Source of the DNA: Physcomitrium patens
Taxonomy: Eukaryota; Streptophyta; Bryopsida; Funariales; Funariaceae
Length of the DNA stretch: 64,000 bases
Direction: 5' to 3'
NCBI RefSeq assembly: GCF_000002425.4
Contig: NC_037254.1
Location: 20,251,418 to 20,315,417 of the forward strand
The position numbers and the translations under genes were made by a program. Shown in pieces: positions 1-11,918 of the stretch. Positions within the stretch are counted from its first letter, which is position 1. Each line of letters starts with the position of its first letter. The notes beneath the pieces were generated by a model that saw only the letters and a list, made by a program, of their open reading frames with translations, was not told the origin of the DNA and made no database searches.

Positions 1-422
1 GTTGCCACCAACATCATTATTTTTATTGCTTATAATACCATGTCCTTCTACCTTTTGTTTATTCTATTATCTATATTCTTTAGTATATTCACATATTCTT
101 TGTCTTAGTTGTCCGATTGCACAAAACCTTCATGTAGGTATAATATTATTTAAATCAGTCTTTTATCCATCTAAGACATTATATCCTCTTATTGCTTATT
201 CTTTATCTGATTGCATGTATTACCAAGCATGTAACCATATTTTTTTGTCTTGGTTATGCAATAGCTCAACAATTGATAACTGACATGTTACCTATAAAGA
301 AAGCAAAATAAACACTTTTTGATAATACACTTTGATAATAATTATACATTTTAATAATTATAATAATATATTTTGATAGCTATATCTTTTGATAATAATT
401 TATTTTAATAATAATATATTTT

Positions 423-453
<31 letters not shown>

Positions 454-950
454 AAGATTTTACTTGATGTTTAGATTGTTTGTAATGCCCAAAATACTAC
501 AATTGTTTTTTTAAAATTTACATAATAACAAATACATAAATTCCACTTCTAAATCTCTTGCAATTACATTTGCATTTGCATTTGCTAACAAAACCTTTTC
601 ATAATCTCTTTAATCTAAATCAAACCAATAAAAAAAATCTTCATTATAGAAGAATAGTTTTCAAGGCTGTTTATATTACAAATAAAAAAGAGGAGTCTAA
701 GAGGATATTTTTCAACATTATTTATGAAAAATAAAACATCAATTCAAGAACAGTGTTTTTGATGTTAGACACACTTATTTAAAATGAATATCATGAAGTA
801 GAATATTTTTTAGAAATCTTAGCACTAAAATAGATGGCTTGTATTCTATATCTTCATTACATATTATATATGCACTCATATATTTATTTATATCATATAT
901 TCCAACTATGTGTTACTTATGTATTGAGTTACTTACTTATATCTTATATC
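1..950. other. AT-rich intergenic DNA, no gene seen
   Basis: Very AT-rich sequence with short stop-broken reading frames on both strands and no recognisable protein similarity. It ends at the 5 bp target duplication (atatc, 946-950) of the adjoining gypsy element. Confidence 0.6.
427..453. repeat. (TA)n microsatellite
   Basis: Uninterrupted TA dinucleotide run of about 27 bp in AT-rich flanking DNA. Confidence 0.9.
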
Positions 951-1492
951 TGTCAAGGACAAGAACTCGATGTAAAAGCAATTCAGACAAGTGAGCCTTC
1001 ACTCAAAGAAAGGTAACAAAATATAAATAAACAAGTATATATATTGAAACAGAAACTGGAATGGCTATTGCCAAAAGACAAGAAAACTAGAGACCCTTGA
1101 AATTAGACTGGAAGCAAAAAAAGGAGTTGACAAGATTGAAGAAGGCTTCACTCTTGTCTCTATATATACTATCTAACTAGGGGCTACATGGCGACGTTTT
1201 ATAGGACATCCAATATGTGTTGATTTTGTAGGATACATGCCTTGACTTATAAGGCAAGTTTTTCTACGTGAGGGCGACATAGTTAGCTTAATCTTCAAGC
1301 TAACAACATGTGTGGCACATGGCCAACTTGTTGACCACGTTTCTAATCCAAAAAGTCAATTAAAGATACCTATGAAGTCAAAGCAGTATCTATGAAGCTT
1401 CTAAGAAGCTTCCATATTAAATACTATAGAATTAACTTATTTTTACCTACTTGAATATGTAATTACTAGCTTACAATAGTATGTCTGTGATA
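951..1492 (-). repeat. 3' LTR of subfamily 2 copy 1, with adjoining polypurine tract
   Basis: On the plus strand it starts TGTCAAGGAC and ends TGTCTGTGATA, the last bases being a mutated form of the GTGACA end seen in sister LTRs. The pyrimidine-rich run just after it (1493-1508) is, on the element strand, the polypurine tract that primes plus-strand synthesis. It carries the LTR hairpins in slightly mutated form. Confidence 0.9.
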
Positions 1493-1533
1493 TTATCCCT
1501 CCTTCTAGGGATGAGTTCTACAAGGAGCGGTCA

Positions 1534-1956
1534 TCATATGTTAAGAAAATCTATGATGCGACGAATTATATTCGCCACATACTCTGATCTTTGTTCTCTT
1601 CAAAGATGATTGATAGGGCCTCGCAACCATCGGTAGTATCTCTTACCAGGGCAGGAAGACCATCCACTTATTTGATCATTGTTGAGGCCTTCATAACTTC
1701 CTTCGAATAGAACATTTGAAACACCATGAAGAGTTGTTCCTACCTCAAGCAAAATCACCAAACATTGGGAGTCCCTTCCCAAATTGTGATACCAAACGCG
1801 TTGTATCTCGCCATCTATTTGAGGAAGAACATGTCATTCTTGAAGATCTTCATCTCGATTGCGTCGTCTTGAAGGTTGTGACAATCGTAATGTCTCGTCC
1901 AATAGGTCAACAAATGAAGGCTCTTAAGCTGAATCCACTGATTATTGGTTCTCCAT
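1534..1956 (-). pseudogene. ORF3 remnant, subfamily 2 copy 1
   Basis: A 423 bp frame between the end of pol and the polypurine tract, of exactly the same length as in three other copies. It starts with ATG (MENQ) and ends ...DFLNI. Internal stops lie at codons where sister copies read Gln or Arg (for example TAA and TGA for CAA or CGA). The central block (VWYHNLGRDSQCLVILLEVG) and the terminal block (RRIIDFLNI) are preserved. Function unknown; I recognise no family. See the ORF3 finding. Confidence 0.6.
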
Positions 1957-2050
1957 CTCTTGAACATCACAACTATAAAGAAGTTATGAACAACGATTGA
2001 AAGTAGAATGTTATCTTGCCTAGATGTTGTTTCTTTTATAAAGAAGGTTT

Positions 2051-2300
2051 TCATCTTGATTTTGATGGATGTTGTCAATAAAAAGCCTCCACCGCCTTTG
2101 TTGCATTTGCAAGATTCTTTATTGGCTCCCATGTGCGTTCACTAATATCATATCCATGCCAATGGATAAGATATTCCAATTTATTTCGGCACCGCCTTGA
2201 ATCTAAGACTTCTTCTACTTCAAACTCTTCATTATTGTCAACTTCTATAGGAGGAGGTGGAGCTTGTCATCTTTTTAGTATGTCCATTGTCTTGTACGGT
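2051..2300 (-). pseudogene. Pol C-terminal chromodomain fragment, subfamily 2 copy 1
   Basis: This is the end of the pol reading frame cut off from the rest by the nested element at 2301-8668. The frame encodes a chromodomain: an acidic EEFEVEEVLDSRR start followed by YLIHWHGYDISERTWEP, the aromatic-rich core of chromovirus integrase chromodomains, which in this family directs integration toward marked chromatin. A TGA at 2075-2077 replaces the CGA codon read in copy 2; the family's usual stop would be at 2051-2053. A second TGA lies near the left end. Confidence 0.75.
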
Positions 2301-2850
2301 TGTCAAGGATAAAGACTCGATGAGGGAAAATATACAAAAAAGCTATCTCGATATAATAAGTCAAAAAATAAACAAGTAGGTATATTAAAAGGAAACTGGA
2401 ATGGCTATTGCCACAAGATAAGAAACTAAAGACTCTTGAACCTGGACTGGAAGCAAGAAAGGAGTTGACAAGAGTGAAGAAGCCTTCACTCTTGTCTCTA
2501 TATATACTATCTAACTAGGGGCTACGTGGCGACATTCTATAGGACCTCCAATATGTGTTGATTTTGTAGGATACATGCCTTGACTTACAAGGCAAGTTTT
2601 TCTACGTGTGGACCACATAGTTAGCTTGATCTTCAAGCTAACAACATGTGTGGCACATGGCCAACTTGTTGACCACGTTTCTAATCCAAAAAGTCAATTA
2701 AAGACACCTATGAAGTCAAAGCAGCGTCTAAGAAGTTTCTAGGAAGCTTCTATATTAAATATTATAGAATTAACTTACTTTTATCTACTTTTACTTACTT
2801 CTACCTATTTGTATATGTAATTATTAGCTTACATGATTATGGCCGTGACA
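2301..2850 (-). repeat. 3' LTR of subfamily 1 copy 1, with adjoining polypurine tract
   Basis: 550 bp, TGTCAAGGAT to GGCCGTGACA on the plus strand, and so TGTCACGGCC to TTGACA on the element strand. A C-rich run follows at 2851-2865, which is the polypurine tract on the element strand. It matches 8119-8668 closely. Confidence 0.92.
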
Positions 2851-2891
2851 TTACCCCCCCTTCTAGAGACGAGTTCCACGAAGAGCGGTCA

Positions 2892-3314
2892 TCATATGTT
2901 GAGGAAATCTATGATGCGACGAATTGTATTCACCACATACTCTGATCTCTGTTCTCTTCGAAGATGATTGATAGGGCCTCTCAACCATCGATAGTGTCCC
3001 ATACCAGGGCGGGAAGACCACCCAGTTATTTGATGATTGTTGAGGCCTTCGTAACTTCCTTCGAATAGAATATTCGGAACACCATCAGTAGTTATTCTTA
3101 CCTCTAGCAAAATCACCAAACATCGAGAGTCCCTTCCCAAATCGTGATACCAAACGCGTTGTATCTCACCATCTGTTCAAGGAAGAACATGTCGTTCTTG
3201 AAGATCTTCATCTCGATTGCGTCGTCTTGAAGGTTGTGACAATCGTAATGTCTCATCCGGCAGGTCAGCAAACGAAGGTTCTTGAGTTGAATCCGCTAGT
3301 TGTTGGCTCTCCAT
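2892..3314 (-). pseudogene. ORF3, subfamily 1 copy 1
   Basis: 423 bp, ATG at 3314 (MESQ), ending ...RRIIDFLNI just before the polypurine tract. It has a private stop at codon 6 and a TGA in the middle shared with the other subfamily 1 copies. The second half (about 80 codons, LGRDSRCLVILLEV onward) is open. It lies about 95 bp past the pol stop in a different frame, so expression would need a separate start or a spliced transcript. Function unknown. Confidence 0.6.
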
Positions 3315-3408
3315 CTAATTAGCGTCACAAATGCAAAGAAGTTACAAACAAGGATAGGAAATTGAATGTTATCTTGCCTCAATCTTGTCTCTTTTATAAG
3401 AGAGATTT

Positions 3409-6400
3409 TTATCTTGGTTTCGATGGATGTCGTTGATGAAAAACTTTGACTTTAGCTGATGCATTTGCTAGATTCCTGGATGGCTCCCATGTGCGTTCAC
3501 TAATATCATATCCGCGCCAATGAACAAGATATTCCAGCTTATTTTGGCACCGCCTTGAGTCTAATATCTCTTCCACCTCAAATTCTTCATTATTATCTAC
3601 TTCTATAGGAGGCGGTGGCATTTGTCTTCTTCCTTGTATATCCACTGTCTTATATGGTTCAAGAAGAGACACGTGGAATACAGGATGGATCTTCATTGAC
3701 TCCGGTAGATGTAACCGATATGCAACTGGGTTGATCTGTTCAGAAACAGAAAAGGGGCCAAGCCTACGATAGTCCAACTTGTCACAAGGTCGAGTAGTCT
3801 TGATATTGCGACGAAGTAGCCATACCTTATCACCCACGTTGATTTGAGGTTGCTCCTTACGATATAGATTTGCGTTTATCTTTTGTCGTTCTTGAGCTAC
3901 CTTCAATTGCGTCTTTATTATTGCATGTAACTCTAACAACCGATTTGCCATATCTTCTGCTGCAGGATTATCAACTTTTGAAAAATCAAAAGTATCAAGT
4001 CGTGGATGATAGCCATAATTGGCAAAGAAAGGTGTTTGTTGCATGGAAGAATGTACCGTATTATTATAAGCAAACTCTGCCAATGGCAGAAGGGTTGTCC
4101 AATCATCTTGTTGGTAGTTGATAGTACACCTTAAATATTGCTCCAAGACTTGGTTTACGCGCTCTGTTTGTCCATCAGTTTGAGGATGGAATGCCAAAGA
4201 TAGTTTTATATCCACTTTTAGAATCTTATAAAGACTCCGCCAAAATCTTGATATAAATTGAGTTCTCCTATCTGATATAATATCCTTGGGTAATCCATGA
4301 TAGCGATAGATATTATCAATGAAAAGCTTAGCTGTTTCTTCACCTGTGATAGATTTTGTACATGGCACAAAATGTGCCATCTTGGTGAAACGATCTACTA
4401 TCACAAATATAGAATCATAAGATCTTGAGCTTGGAAGATCTGTGATGAAATCCATAGAAACAGAAGACCATGGTTGTTTTGGTATAGGTAATGGCTGAAG
4501 AAGTCCGTAAGGTCGATGACGAAGAATTTTTGATCTTGAACAAATATCACATGATTGTACAAAGTCTTTGACTGGCTTCTACATTTGTGGCCACCAAAAA
4601 TCTCTTGATACGAGTTCCAAAGTCTTATTATATCCAAAGTGCCCTGCTGCTGGAAAGTCATGACGTGCTTGAAGAACACGTAAACGTGCTTCTCCTTCTG
4701 GAACATATAGGCGTCCTTCAAAATATAATAGATTATTCTTGAACTCGAACTTAGAAGGATCATGAGACTTGGAAGAATTATTCTCGACATTATAAACAAG
4801 AAGGTCTGAGGACATACTGGACTGGATTTGCTTGAGAAAAGTTGAATCAACATTCAATGTTGATTTCATTGCTCGGAGATGAAATTGCTCCGGTTTCAAG
4901 AGGACCATTCTTTGTTGCTCAAAAGCTGCATCTCCTTCTTTTGGTACAAAATAAGAACGTCTAGATAGGGCATCGGATAAACCTTGTTGTTTTCCTGGCC
5001 GATAAGTGATAATGAACTCGAATCTTGACAAAGACATACTCCAACAAGCTTGACGACAATTCAACACGCGTGCTGACATGAAATACTCGAGGTTCTTGTG
5101 ATCTGTATACACAGTGACTGGACTAGAAGCACCTTCTAGATAATGACGCCATTCTTGAAAGGAATCCACGATCACAAGAAGTTCTTTATCGTGGATCTCA
5201 TAATTGATCTCGGCTGCTGAGAATTTTCTTGAATGAAAAGCTATCGGATGAAGTTTGTCATCTGATCCCATTTGTGATAAAATTGCACCCAAGGCAAAAT
5301 CTGATGCATCTGTTTCCATAAAAAATGCCTTGGAAAAGTCAACACGATATAAGACTGGTGCAGAGACAAACGATGTCTTCAAGGCTTCAAATGTTGCTTC
5401 CGCTTCTTGAATCCATTGAAATTTATCTTTACTAGTCAAGCGTGTAAGTAGAGCTGCAACTCATGAGAAATCTTTGATGAAGATCCGATAGTAATTGGCA
5501 AATCCCAAGAAACATTGGACATCTCTTACTGTCCTTGGAATCTTCCAATCCATGATTGTTTGGACTTTCTTAGAATCCATCATGAGACCATCATTTGAAA
5601 TGATGTATCCTAAAAAGTCAACTTGAGTAGTGTGAAATACACACTTTTCCATCTTGGCGTACAATCCTGCATCTCTAAGTTTTTGTAATACTTGACGAAC
5701 ATGTATTTCATGTTCTTCGACGTTCTTAGAATAGATCAGGATATCGTCTAGATAGCAGACGACAAAATTGTCTAAGAATTCACGAAATACATCATTCATG
5801 AGATGTTGAAAAGCAGCTGGTGCATTCGTGAGTCCAAAGGGCATGACATTATATTCGAAATGTCCATACCTGGTTCGAAACGCAGTCTTTCATTCATCTC
5901 CTTCTTTGATCCGTACTAGATTATATGCTCCTCTTAGATCTATTTTTGTATAGATCTTAGCTTGATTCAACTGGTCAAGGAGTCCTGATATCAAAGGTAA
6001 TGGATACCTATTCTTGATTGTGATCTTGTTGAATCCTCGATAATCAACACACATTCGTAAAGATCCATCTTTTTTCTTTACAAATAGAATTGGAGCTCCT
6101 GCTGGAGATTTTGAATGGCGTATGAAATTCTTCGCTAAATTCTCGTCCATATATGTCTTGAGTTCAGCCATCTCATCTTGCGATAAACTGTAAATTGGTC
6201 CAAATGGGGGCTGAGTTCCTTCCTTGAGGTCGATTGAACAATCATATGGACGATGCTCAGGAAGAATATCTGCATTCTTTTTCTCAAAAACATCTTGATA
6301 CTCCTGATATTGACTTGGAATGCCACTTGAAGTCTTTACGTTTTCAGAAATAGGTGCAGCATAAATAGCAAAAGTTGATCCTTCTTTTGCTGCATGTATA

Positions 6401-6897
6401 AATGCTTTTGCACCTATCAGTGCGGGTTTTACTATACTAGACTTATAATTTTTTACTTGGTTAGTAGAACTATTAATAACACTCTGGAAAAAGTCAAGTT
6501 TACGCGAATTCCAATCTATTCGAGGGTTATATTTTTTTAGCTAGAATAAACCTAAAATAACTGGATTGGACGGGGATTTAATTATGTTAAAAGCTATGTA
6601 GCTATCATGACCGTGTATTGTTACTTTTATAGGATGAGTTTCATGAGTGACATCTCCAGAAGACAAGGGACGACCATCTATGACTTCTACATGTACTGGT
6701 TTAGGTTTCTGTACAAAGGATATTTTACGACTTTTAACAAATTGTTCATCTAAAAAACATGCTGAGGCTCCCGAATCTAATAAAGCAGAGGCTTTGTAAT
6801 TCTTAGTTCCTAAATATAAGTCTATTATAAAACAAGGAGAGGGTTCTGAGGAGAGGATAGGACCTTCATTAGGAATTGTACAAGGTTCCAGCTGCAC
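3409..6897 (-). pseudogene. Pol polyprotein (PR-RT-RH-INT-chromodomain), broken, subfamily 1 copy 1
   Basis: Frame of 1162 codons plus stop. Domains in order: aspartic protease ([10 protein letters not shown]), reverse transcriptase with the catalytic YLDD box near 5743-5754, RNase H (ETDASDFALG), integrase with an HHCC finger (CDICSRSK) and core (DRRTQF, HPQTDGQTERVNQ), then a chromodomain (YLVHWRGYDISERTWEP). Stops: TAG at 6541, TGA at 5890 and 5461 (both shared with copies 2 and 3), TAG at 4579. From 4455 to 3409 the integrase end and chromodomain are open. It starts 5 bp after the gag stop in the -1 frame, so a -1 frameshift or re-initiation would have joined them. Not functional as it stands. 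Confidence 0.9.
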
Positions 6898-6902
6898 GGT
6901 CC

Positions 6903-7907
6903 CTATTGTAGCTGGACGAATCCGTTTTCTGACATGTTGTCTTCTTTGACCGTCGTACCTCTCATTTTATAGTTCCGTCGCTTCTTTGGACAATGTTGAG
7001 CAGTGTGTTTAGGTTCTCCGCAATATAAACATAATCCTTCTTGAGGACGACGAATCTTTTCTTGCACAGTTAGAGGTTTAAAACGTACCGCATCAATTTG
7101 CATGTCTTCTACTTCCGAATGTACGTTTGGCAAAGATGTTGATGTTGCCATTGAGTAATAACGTTGAGGTTCCCATGAATGATTCTCAGATCGAAATTCG
7201 AAAAGTCGATTATCACATTTTATCGCAAAAGCGATTGCTTGACTCAAAGTTTGAGGATCAGGTAAATTGAGCATCAATTTCTTTACTTCGTATTGCAATC
7301 CATAAAGAAATTGACTAATGAGTGCAGCATCATCCCACTTGATGTCAATTACAAGTTGTCGAAATTGTGAAGCATACACTGTTACTAAGCGATTTCCTTG
7401 TCGCAGAATTTGGATCTTATTTGTTGCAACACGAGTTGCATCGTGTTTACCATACATAGATCGAAACTCCGCCAAAAAAGCTTCCAAATTGTCCAATATT
7501 GGATTTCATTGTTCAAGAAAAGACGAAAACTATGATAATGCAGAACCAGAAAGTAGAGTGCCAATAAACCTGACTTGTGATCCTGGAGTTGGATAGCTTT
7601 GCGGTTGAAGTTCAATTGCCAATTGTACTTGATTGATGAACCCTCGAAACTTAGATCTCATACCATGAAATTTCTCGGGTAAGGCAATTCTTGGTTCTCT
7701 AGTGCTTACAGGGTGTTGTACAATTGGAGAAGGAACGTGATTTGTTGTAGATGTTGAAGCAGCTCCGATCATCTCTATATCCCCACTTTTTGCTATTCTT
7801 GTTCTTTCATGTGTTGGTGAATTGAGTTGATGCATCGCAAGCATTAATTCTCTCATTTGCTCTTGCATTTGTGCCATTGCACTCTTCATTTCAACAAGCT
7901 CTGCCAT
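6903..7907 (-). pseudogene. Gag, broken, subfamily 1 copy 1
   Basis: ATG at 7907 (MAELVEMKSAMAQMQEQ), a predicted N-terminal coiled coil, then the retrotransposon gag core (EKFHGMRSKFRGFINQVQ, later QFLYGLQYEVKKLMLNLPDP) and a CCHC knuckle CLYCGEPKHTAQHC near 6990-7035, which binds nucleic acid. There is a TAG at 7530 shared with all subfamily 1 copies and a private TGA about 25 bp downstream at a codon that is CGA in the others. It would form the particle shell. Confidence 0.88.
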
Positions 7908-8118
7908 AATGACACTAAGAAGAAAAATTTGTTTGATATTGCTGAAGACAAAAGAAAAGAAAGACTTGATAACAAAGAAGATACTAAGAACAATATCAGT
8001 TTAGAAGTGGGTAATCCGCAAACTTCTAATACGCTTATGTCTTGTCAAGAGAAAGGGGTAATCTACTCTTATTCAAGAAAAACAAAGCTCTGATATTGTA
8101 AGTGTACTCTTGTCAATC

Positions 8119-8668
8119 TTTCAAGGACAAAGACTCGATGAGGGAAAATATTTAAAAAGGCTATCTCGATATAATAAGTCAAAATATAAACAAGTAGGTA
8201 TATTAAAAGGAAACTGGAATGGCTATTGCCACAAGACAAGAAACTAAAGACTCTCGAACCTGGACTAGAAGCAAGAAAGGAGTTGACAAGAGTGAAGAAG
8301 CCTTTACTCTTGTCCCTATATATACTATCTAACTAGGGGCTACGTGGCGACGTTCTATAGGACCTCCAATATGTGTTGACTTTGTAGGACACATGCCTTG
8401 ACTTACAAGGCAAGTTTTTCTACGTGTGGGCCACATAGTTAGCTTAATCTTCAAGCTAACAACATGTGTGGCACATGGCCAATTTGTTGACCACATTTCT
8501 AATCCAAAAAGTCAATTAAAGACAACTATGAAGTCAAAGCAGCATCTAGGAAGTTTCTAGGAAGCTTCTATATTAAATATTATAGAATTAACTTACTTTT
8601 ATCTACTTTTACTTACTTCTACCTATTTCTATATGTTATTATTAGCTTACATGAATATGGCCGTGACA
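8119..8668 (-). repeat. 5' LTR of subfamily 1 copy 1
   Basis: 550 bp; its start is mutated (TTTCAAGG for TGTCAAGG), and it ends GCCGTGACA. It contains a TATA-type run (TATATATAG on the minus strand) flanked by the inverted repeat described for 58838-58867. The leader between it and gag (7908-8118) holds the tatcagagc tRNA-like primer site. Confidence 0.9.
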
Positions 8669-11600
8669 ATGGTTCAAGAAGAGATACGTGGAATACAGGA
8701 TGGATTTTCATTGACTCCGATAGATGTAAATGATATACAACTGAATTGATTTGTGCAAAAATAGAAAATGGTCCAAGTCTTTGATAGTCCAACTTGTCAC
8801 AAAGACAAGTGGTCTTGATATTACGACAAAGTAGCCATATCTTATCACCCAAGAGGAATGGTGGTTGTTCCTTTCGATAGACATCTGCATTGACCTTTTG
8901 TTGTTCTTGAGCCTCTTTTAACTCCGCCTTCATCATTGCATGTAGCTCTGATAAATGAATCGCCAAATCTTTCGTAGCAAGATTATGAACTTTTGAAAAG
9001 TCAAAAGTATCAAGTCGTGGATGATAACCATAATTAACAAAGAAAGGTGTTTATTTTGTAGAAGAATGTACAATGTTATTGTAACCAAACTCTGTCAATG
9101 GTAAAAGAATTGTCCAATTATCTTATTGGTAGCTAATAGTACATTTTAAATGTTGCTCCAAAACTTGATTAACACGCTCTGTTTGTCCATCAGTTTGAGG
9201 ATGGAATGCCAAAGATAGTTTTATATCCACTTTTAGAATCTTATAAAGACTCCGCCAAAATCTTGATATAAATTGAGTTCTCCTATCTGATATAATATCC
9301 TTGGGTAATCCATGATAGCGATAGATATTGTGAAGAAAGAGCTTAGCTGTTTCTTCACCTGTGATAGATTTTGTACATGGTACAAAATATGCCATCTTGG
9401 TAAAATAATCTACTATCACGAATATAAAGTCAGAAGAACCTGAGATTGAAAGATCCGTGATGAAGTCCATAGAAACAGAAGACCATGGTTGTTCTGGAAT
9501 GGGTAATGGCTGAAGAAGTCCAAAAGGTCAATGACGAGGAGTTTTTGATCTTGAACAAACATCACATGATTGTAAAAAATCTTTAACTGCCTTCCACATT
9601 TGAGGCCACCAAAAATCCCTAGATATCAGCTCCAAAGTCTTATTATATCCAAAATATCCTGCTGCTGGAAAGTCGTGACGAGCTTGAAGAACACATAAAC
9701 GTGCTTCACCTTCTAGAACACATAGGCGTCCTTCGAAATAGAGTAGGTTGTTCTTGAATTCAAATTTAGAGAGATCATGAGATTTAGAAGAATTATTCTT
9801 GAAATCATGAATAAGAAGGTCTGAAGACATACTTAACTAAACTTGCTTAATAAAAGTTAAATCAATAGTCAATGTTGATTTTATTGCTCGAAGATGAAAT
9901 TGCTCCGGCTTCAAGAGAACCGTGCTTTGTTGCTCAAAAGCTGCATCTCCTTCTTTTGGTGCAAGATAAGAACGTCTAGACAAGGCATTGGACAAACCTT
10001 GTTGTTTTCCTGGCCAATAAGTGATGTTAAATTCGAATCTTCATAAAGACATGCTCCAATGAGCTTGATGACGATTTAATATGCGTTTTGACATAAAATA
10101 CTTGAGATTCTTGTGATCCATATACATAATGACTAGACTGGAAGTGCTTTCTAGATAATGACGCTATTCTTGAAAAGAATCCACAATTGCAAGAAGTTCT
10201 TTGTCATAGATCTCATAATTGATTTCTGCTGTTGAGAATTTTCTTCAATGAAAGGCTACTGGATGAAGTTTGTCATCTGTTCCCATTTGTGATCAAACCG
10301 CACCTAGAGCAAAGTTTGATGCATCTATTTCTATAAAGAATACTTTAGAAAAATCAACACGATATAAGATTGGTGCAAAAACAAACGTTGTCTTCAAAGA
10401 TTCAAAAGCAACTTCCGCTTCTTGATTCCATTGGAGTTTGTCTTTACAAGTCAAACGTGTAAGTGGAGCTACAACTCGAGAAAAGTCCTTGATGAAGATT
10501 CGATAGTAGTTGGCAAATCTCAAAAAACATAGGACATCTATTACCATTTTTGAGATCTTCCAATCTATAATAGTTTCAACTATCTTAGGATCCATCATAA
10601 GTCCATCATTTGAAATGATGTAACTTAAGAAATCGACTTGAGTAGTGTAGAATACACACTTTTCTATCTTGGCATAGAGTCCTGCATCTCTTAATTTTTG
10701 TAACACGTGACAAACATGAAGTTCATGTTCTTCTGGATTCTTAGAATAGATCAAGATGTGGTCTAGATAACAAACCACAAAATCATCCAAAAAATCTCGA
10801 AAAATATCATTCATTAGATGTTGAAAAGTTGCTGGTGCATTTGTAAGTCCAAAAGGCATGACATTGTATTCAAAATGTCCATATCTTGTTCAAAACGCAG
10901 TCTTCCATTCATCTCTTTCTTTGATGCAAACTAGATTGTATGCTCCCCGGAGATCTATTTTTGTATAGATCTTAGCTTGATTCAGCTGATCAAGAAATCT
11001 AGATATTAAAGGTAGTGGATACTTGTTCTTCATAGTAATCTTGTTGAGTCCTCCATAATCAACACACATTCGCAATGATCCATCTTTTTTTCTTCACAAA
11101 TAGAATTGGAGCTCCTACCGGAGATTTAGAATGGCGTATGAAATTCTTGGCTAGATTTTCTTCAATATACTCCTTGAGTTCAATCAACTCATTTTGTGAT
11201 AAACTGTAGATTGGTCCGAATGGCAGTTGGGCTCATTCTTAAAGGTCAATTGAGCAATCATAGGAACGATGTTTCGGTAGTGTATCCACATTCTTTTTTT
11301 CGAATACATCTTGAAATTCTTGATATTGGCTTGGAATGCCACTTGAAGTCTTTTTGCCAATAGAAACAGGTGTGGCATAAATAATATATGGTAATTCTTT
11401 CATAACAGCATGCAAGAAAGCTTTTGCACCTATAAATACAGGTTTAATTGAATTAGACTTATGACTCTCTACTCGATTAATTACACTATTAGTTATACTT
11501 TTAGAGAAAGTAAGAGTTCGGGAAATCCAATCTATTTGAGGGTTGTATTTTTTTAACCACGATAAACCTAAAATGACTGGATTAGAGAGAGATCTAATGA

Positions 11601-11913
11601 TATTAAATACTACAAAGTTATTATGACCATTGATTATTACTTCTATAGGAATTGTTTCGTGAGTAATATCTCTAGAAGACAATGGACGACCATCTATGAC
11701 TTCTACATGAATAGGTTTAGTTTTCATTACTAAAGATATGCTATGTCTTTTAGTAAATTCTTCATTTGAGAAACACACCGAGGCTCCTGAATCTAACAAG
11801 GCAAAGGCTTTGTAATATTTAGGTCCTAAAATAACATTTAATATAAAACAAGGAGAGGGCTCTGAGGAGAGAATAAGACCTTTACTAGATGTTGTGCAAG
11901 ATTCCAGCTGCAT
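8669..11913 (-). pseudogene. Pol main part, broken, subfamily 2 copy 1
   Basis: Pol starts at ATG 11913 (MQLESCTTSS) and runs to the nested insertion at 8668; its end is the fragment at 2051-2300. Protease (LLDSGASVCF), RT ([16 protein letters not shown]), RNase H and integrase (DIISDRRTQF) are all recognisable. The RT box reads YLDH rather than YLDD, so a catalytic Asp is lost. Several stops coincide exactly with those of copy 2 at +44158 (the ORF ends at 9528, 10293 and 11239 correspond to 53686, 54451 and 55397). Identity to copy 2 over this stretch is about 99 percent by eye. Confidence 0.88.
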
Positions 11914-11918
11914 GGTCC

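Larger units (their letters stand above)
2301..8668 (-). mobile_element. Ty3/gypsy chromovirus, subfamily 1 copy 1 (nested)
   Basis: A complete minus-strand element with two 550 bp LTRs (8119-8668 and 2301-2850), gag, pol and ORF3. Target duplications are acggt (2296-2300) and atggt (8669-8673), one mismatch. The uninterrupted target is seen in subfamily 2 copy 2 near 52825, where the same sequence reads straight through. It therefore landed inside the pol end of the older element. Its pol integrase contains a short tract matching subfamily 2 rather than its own subfamily. Confidence 0.93.

Noticed and set aside
427-453. CRISPR-like or satellite arrays among the TA repeats
   Set aside because: Simple dinucleotide runs without spacers; ordinary microsatellites in a eukaryotic genome.
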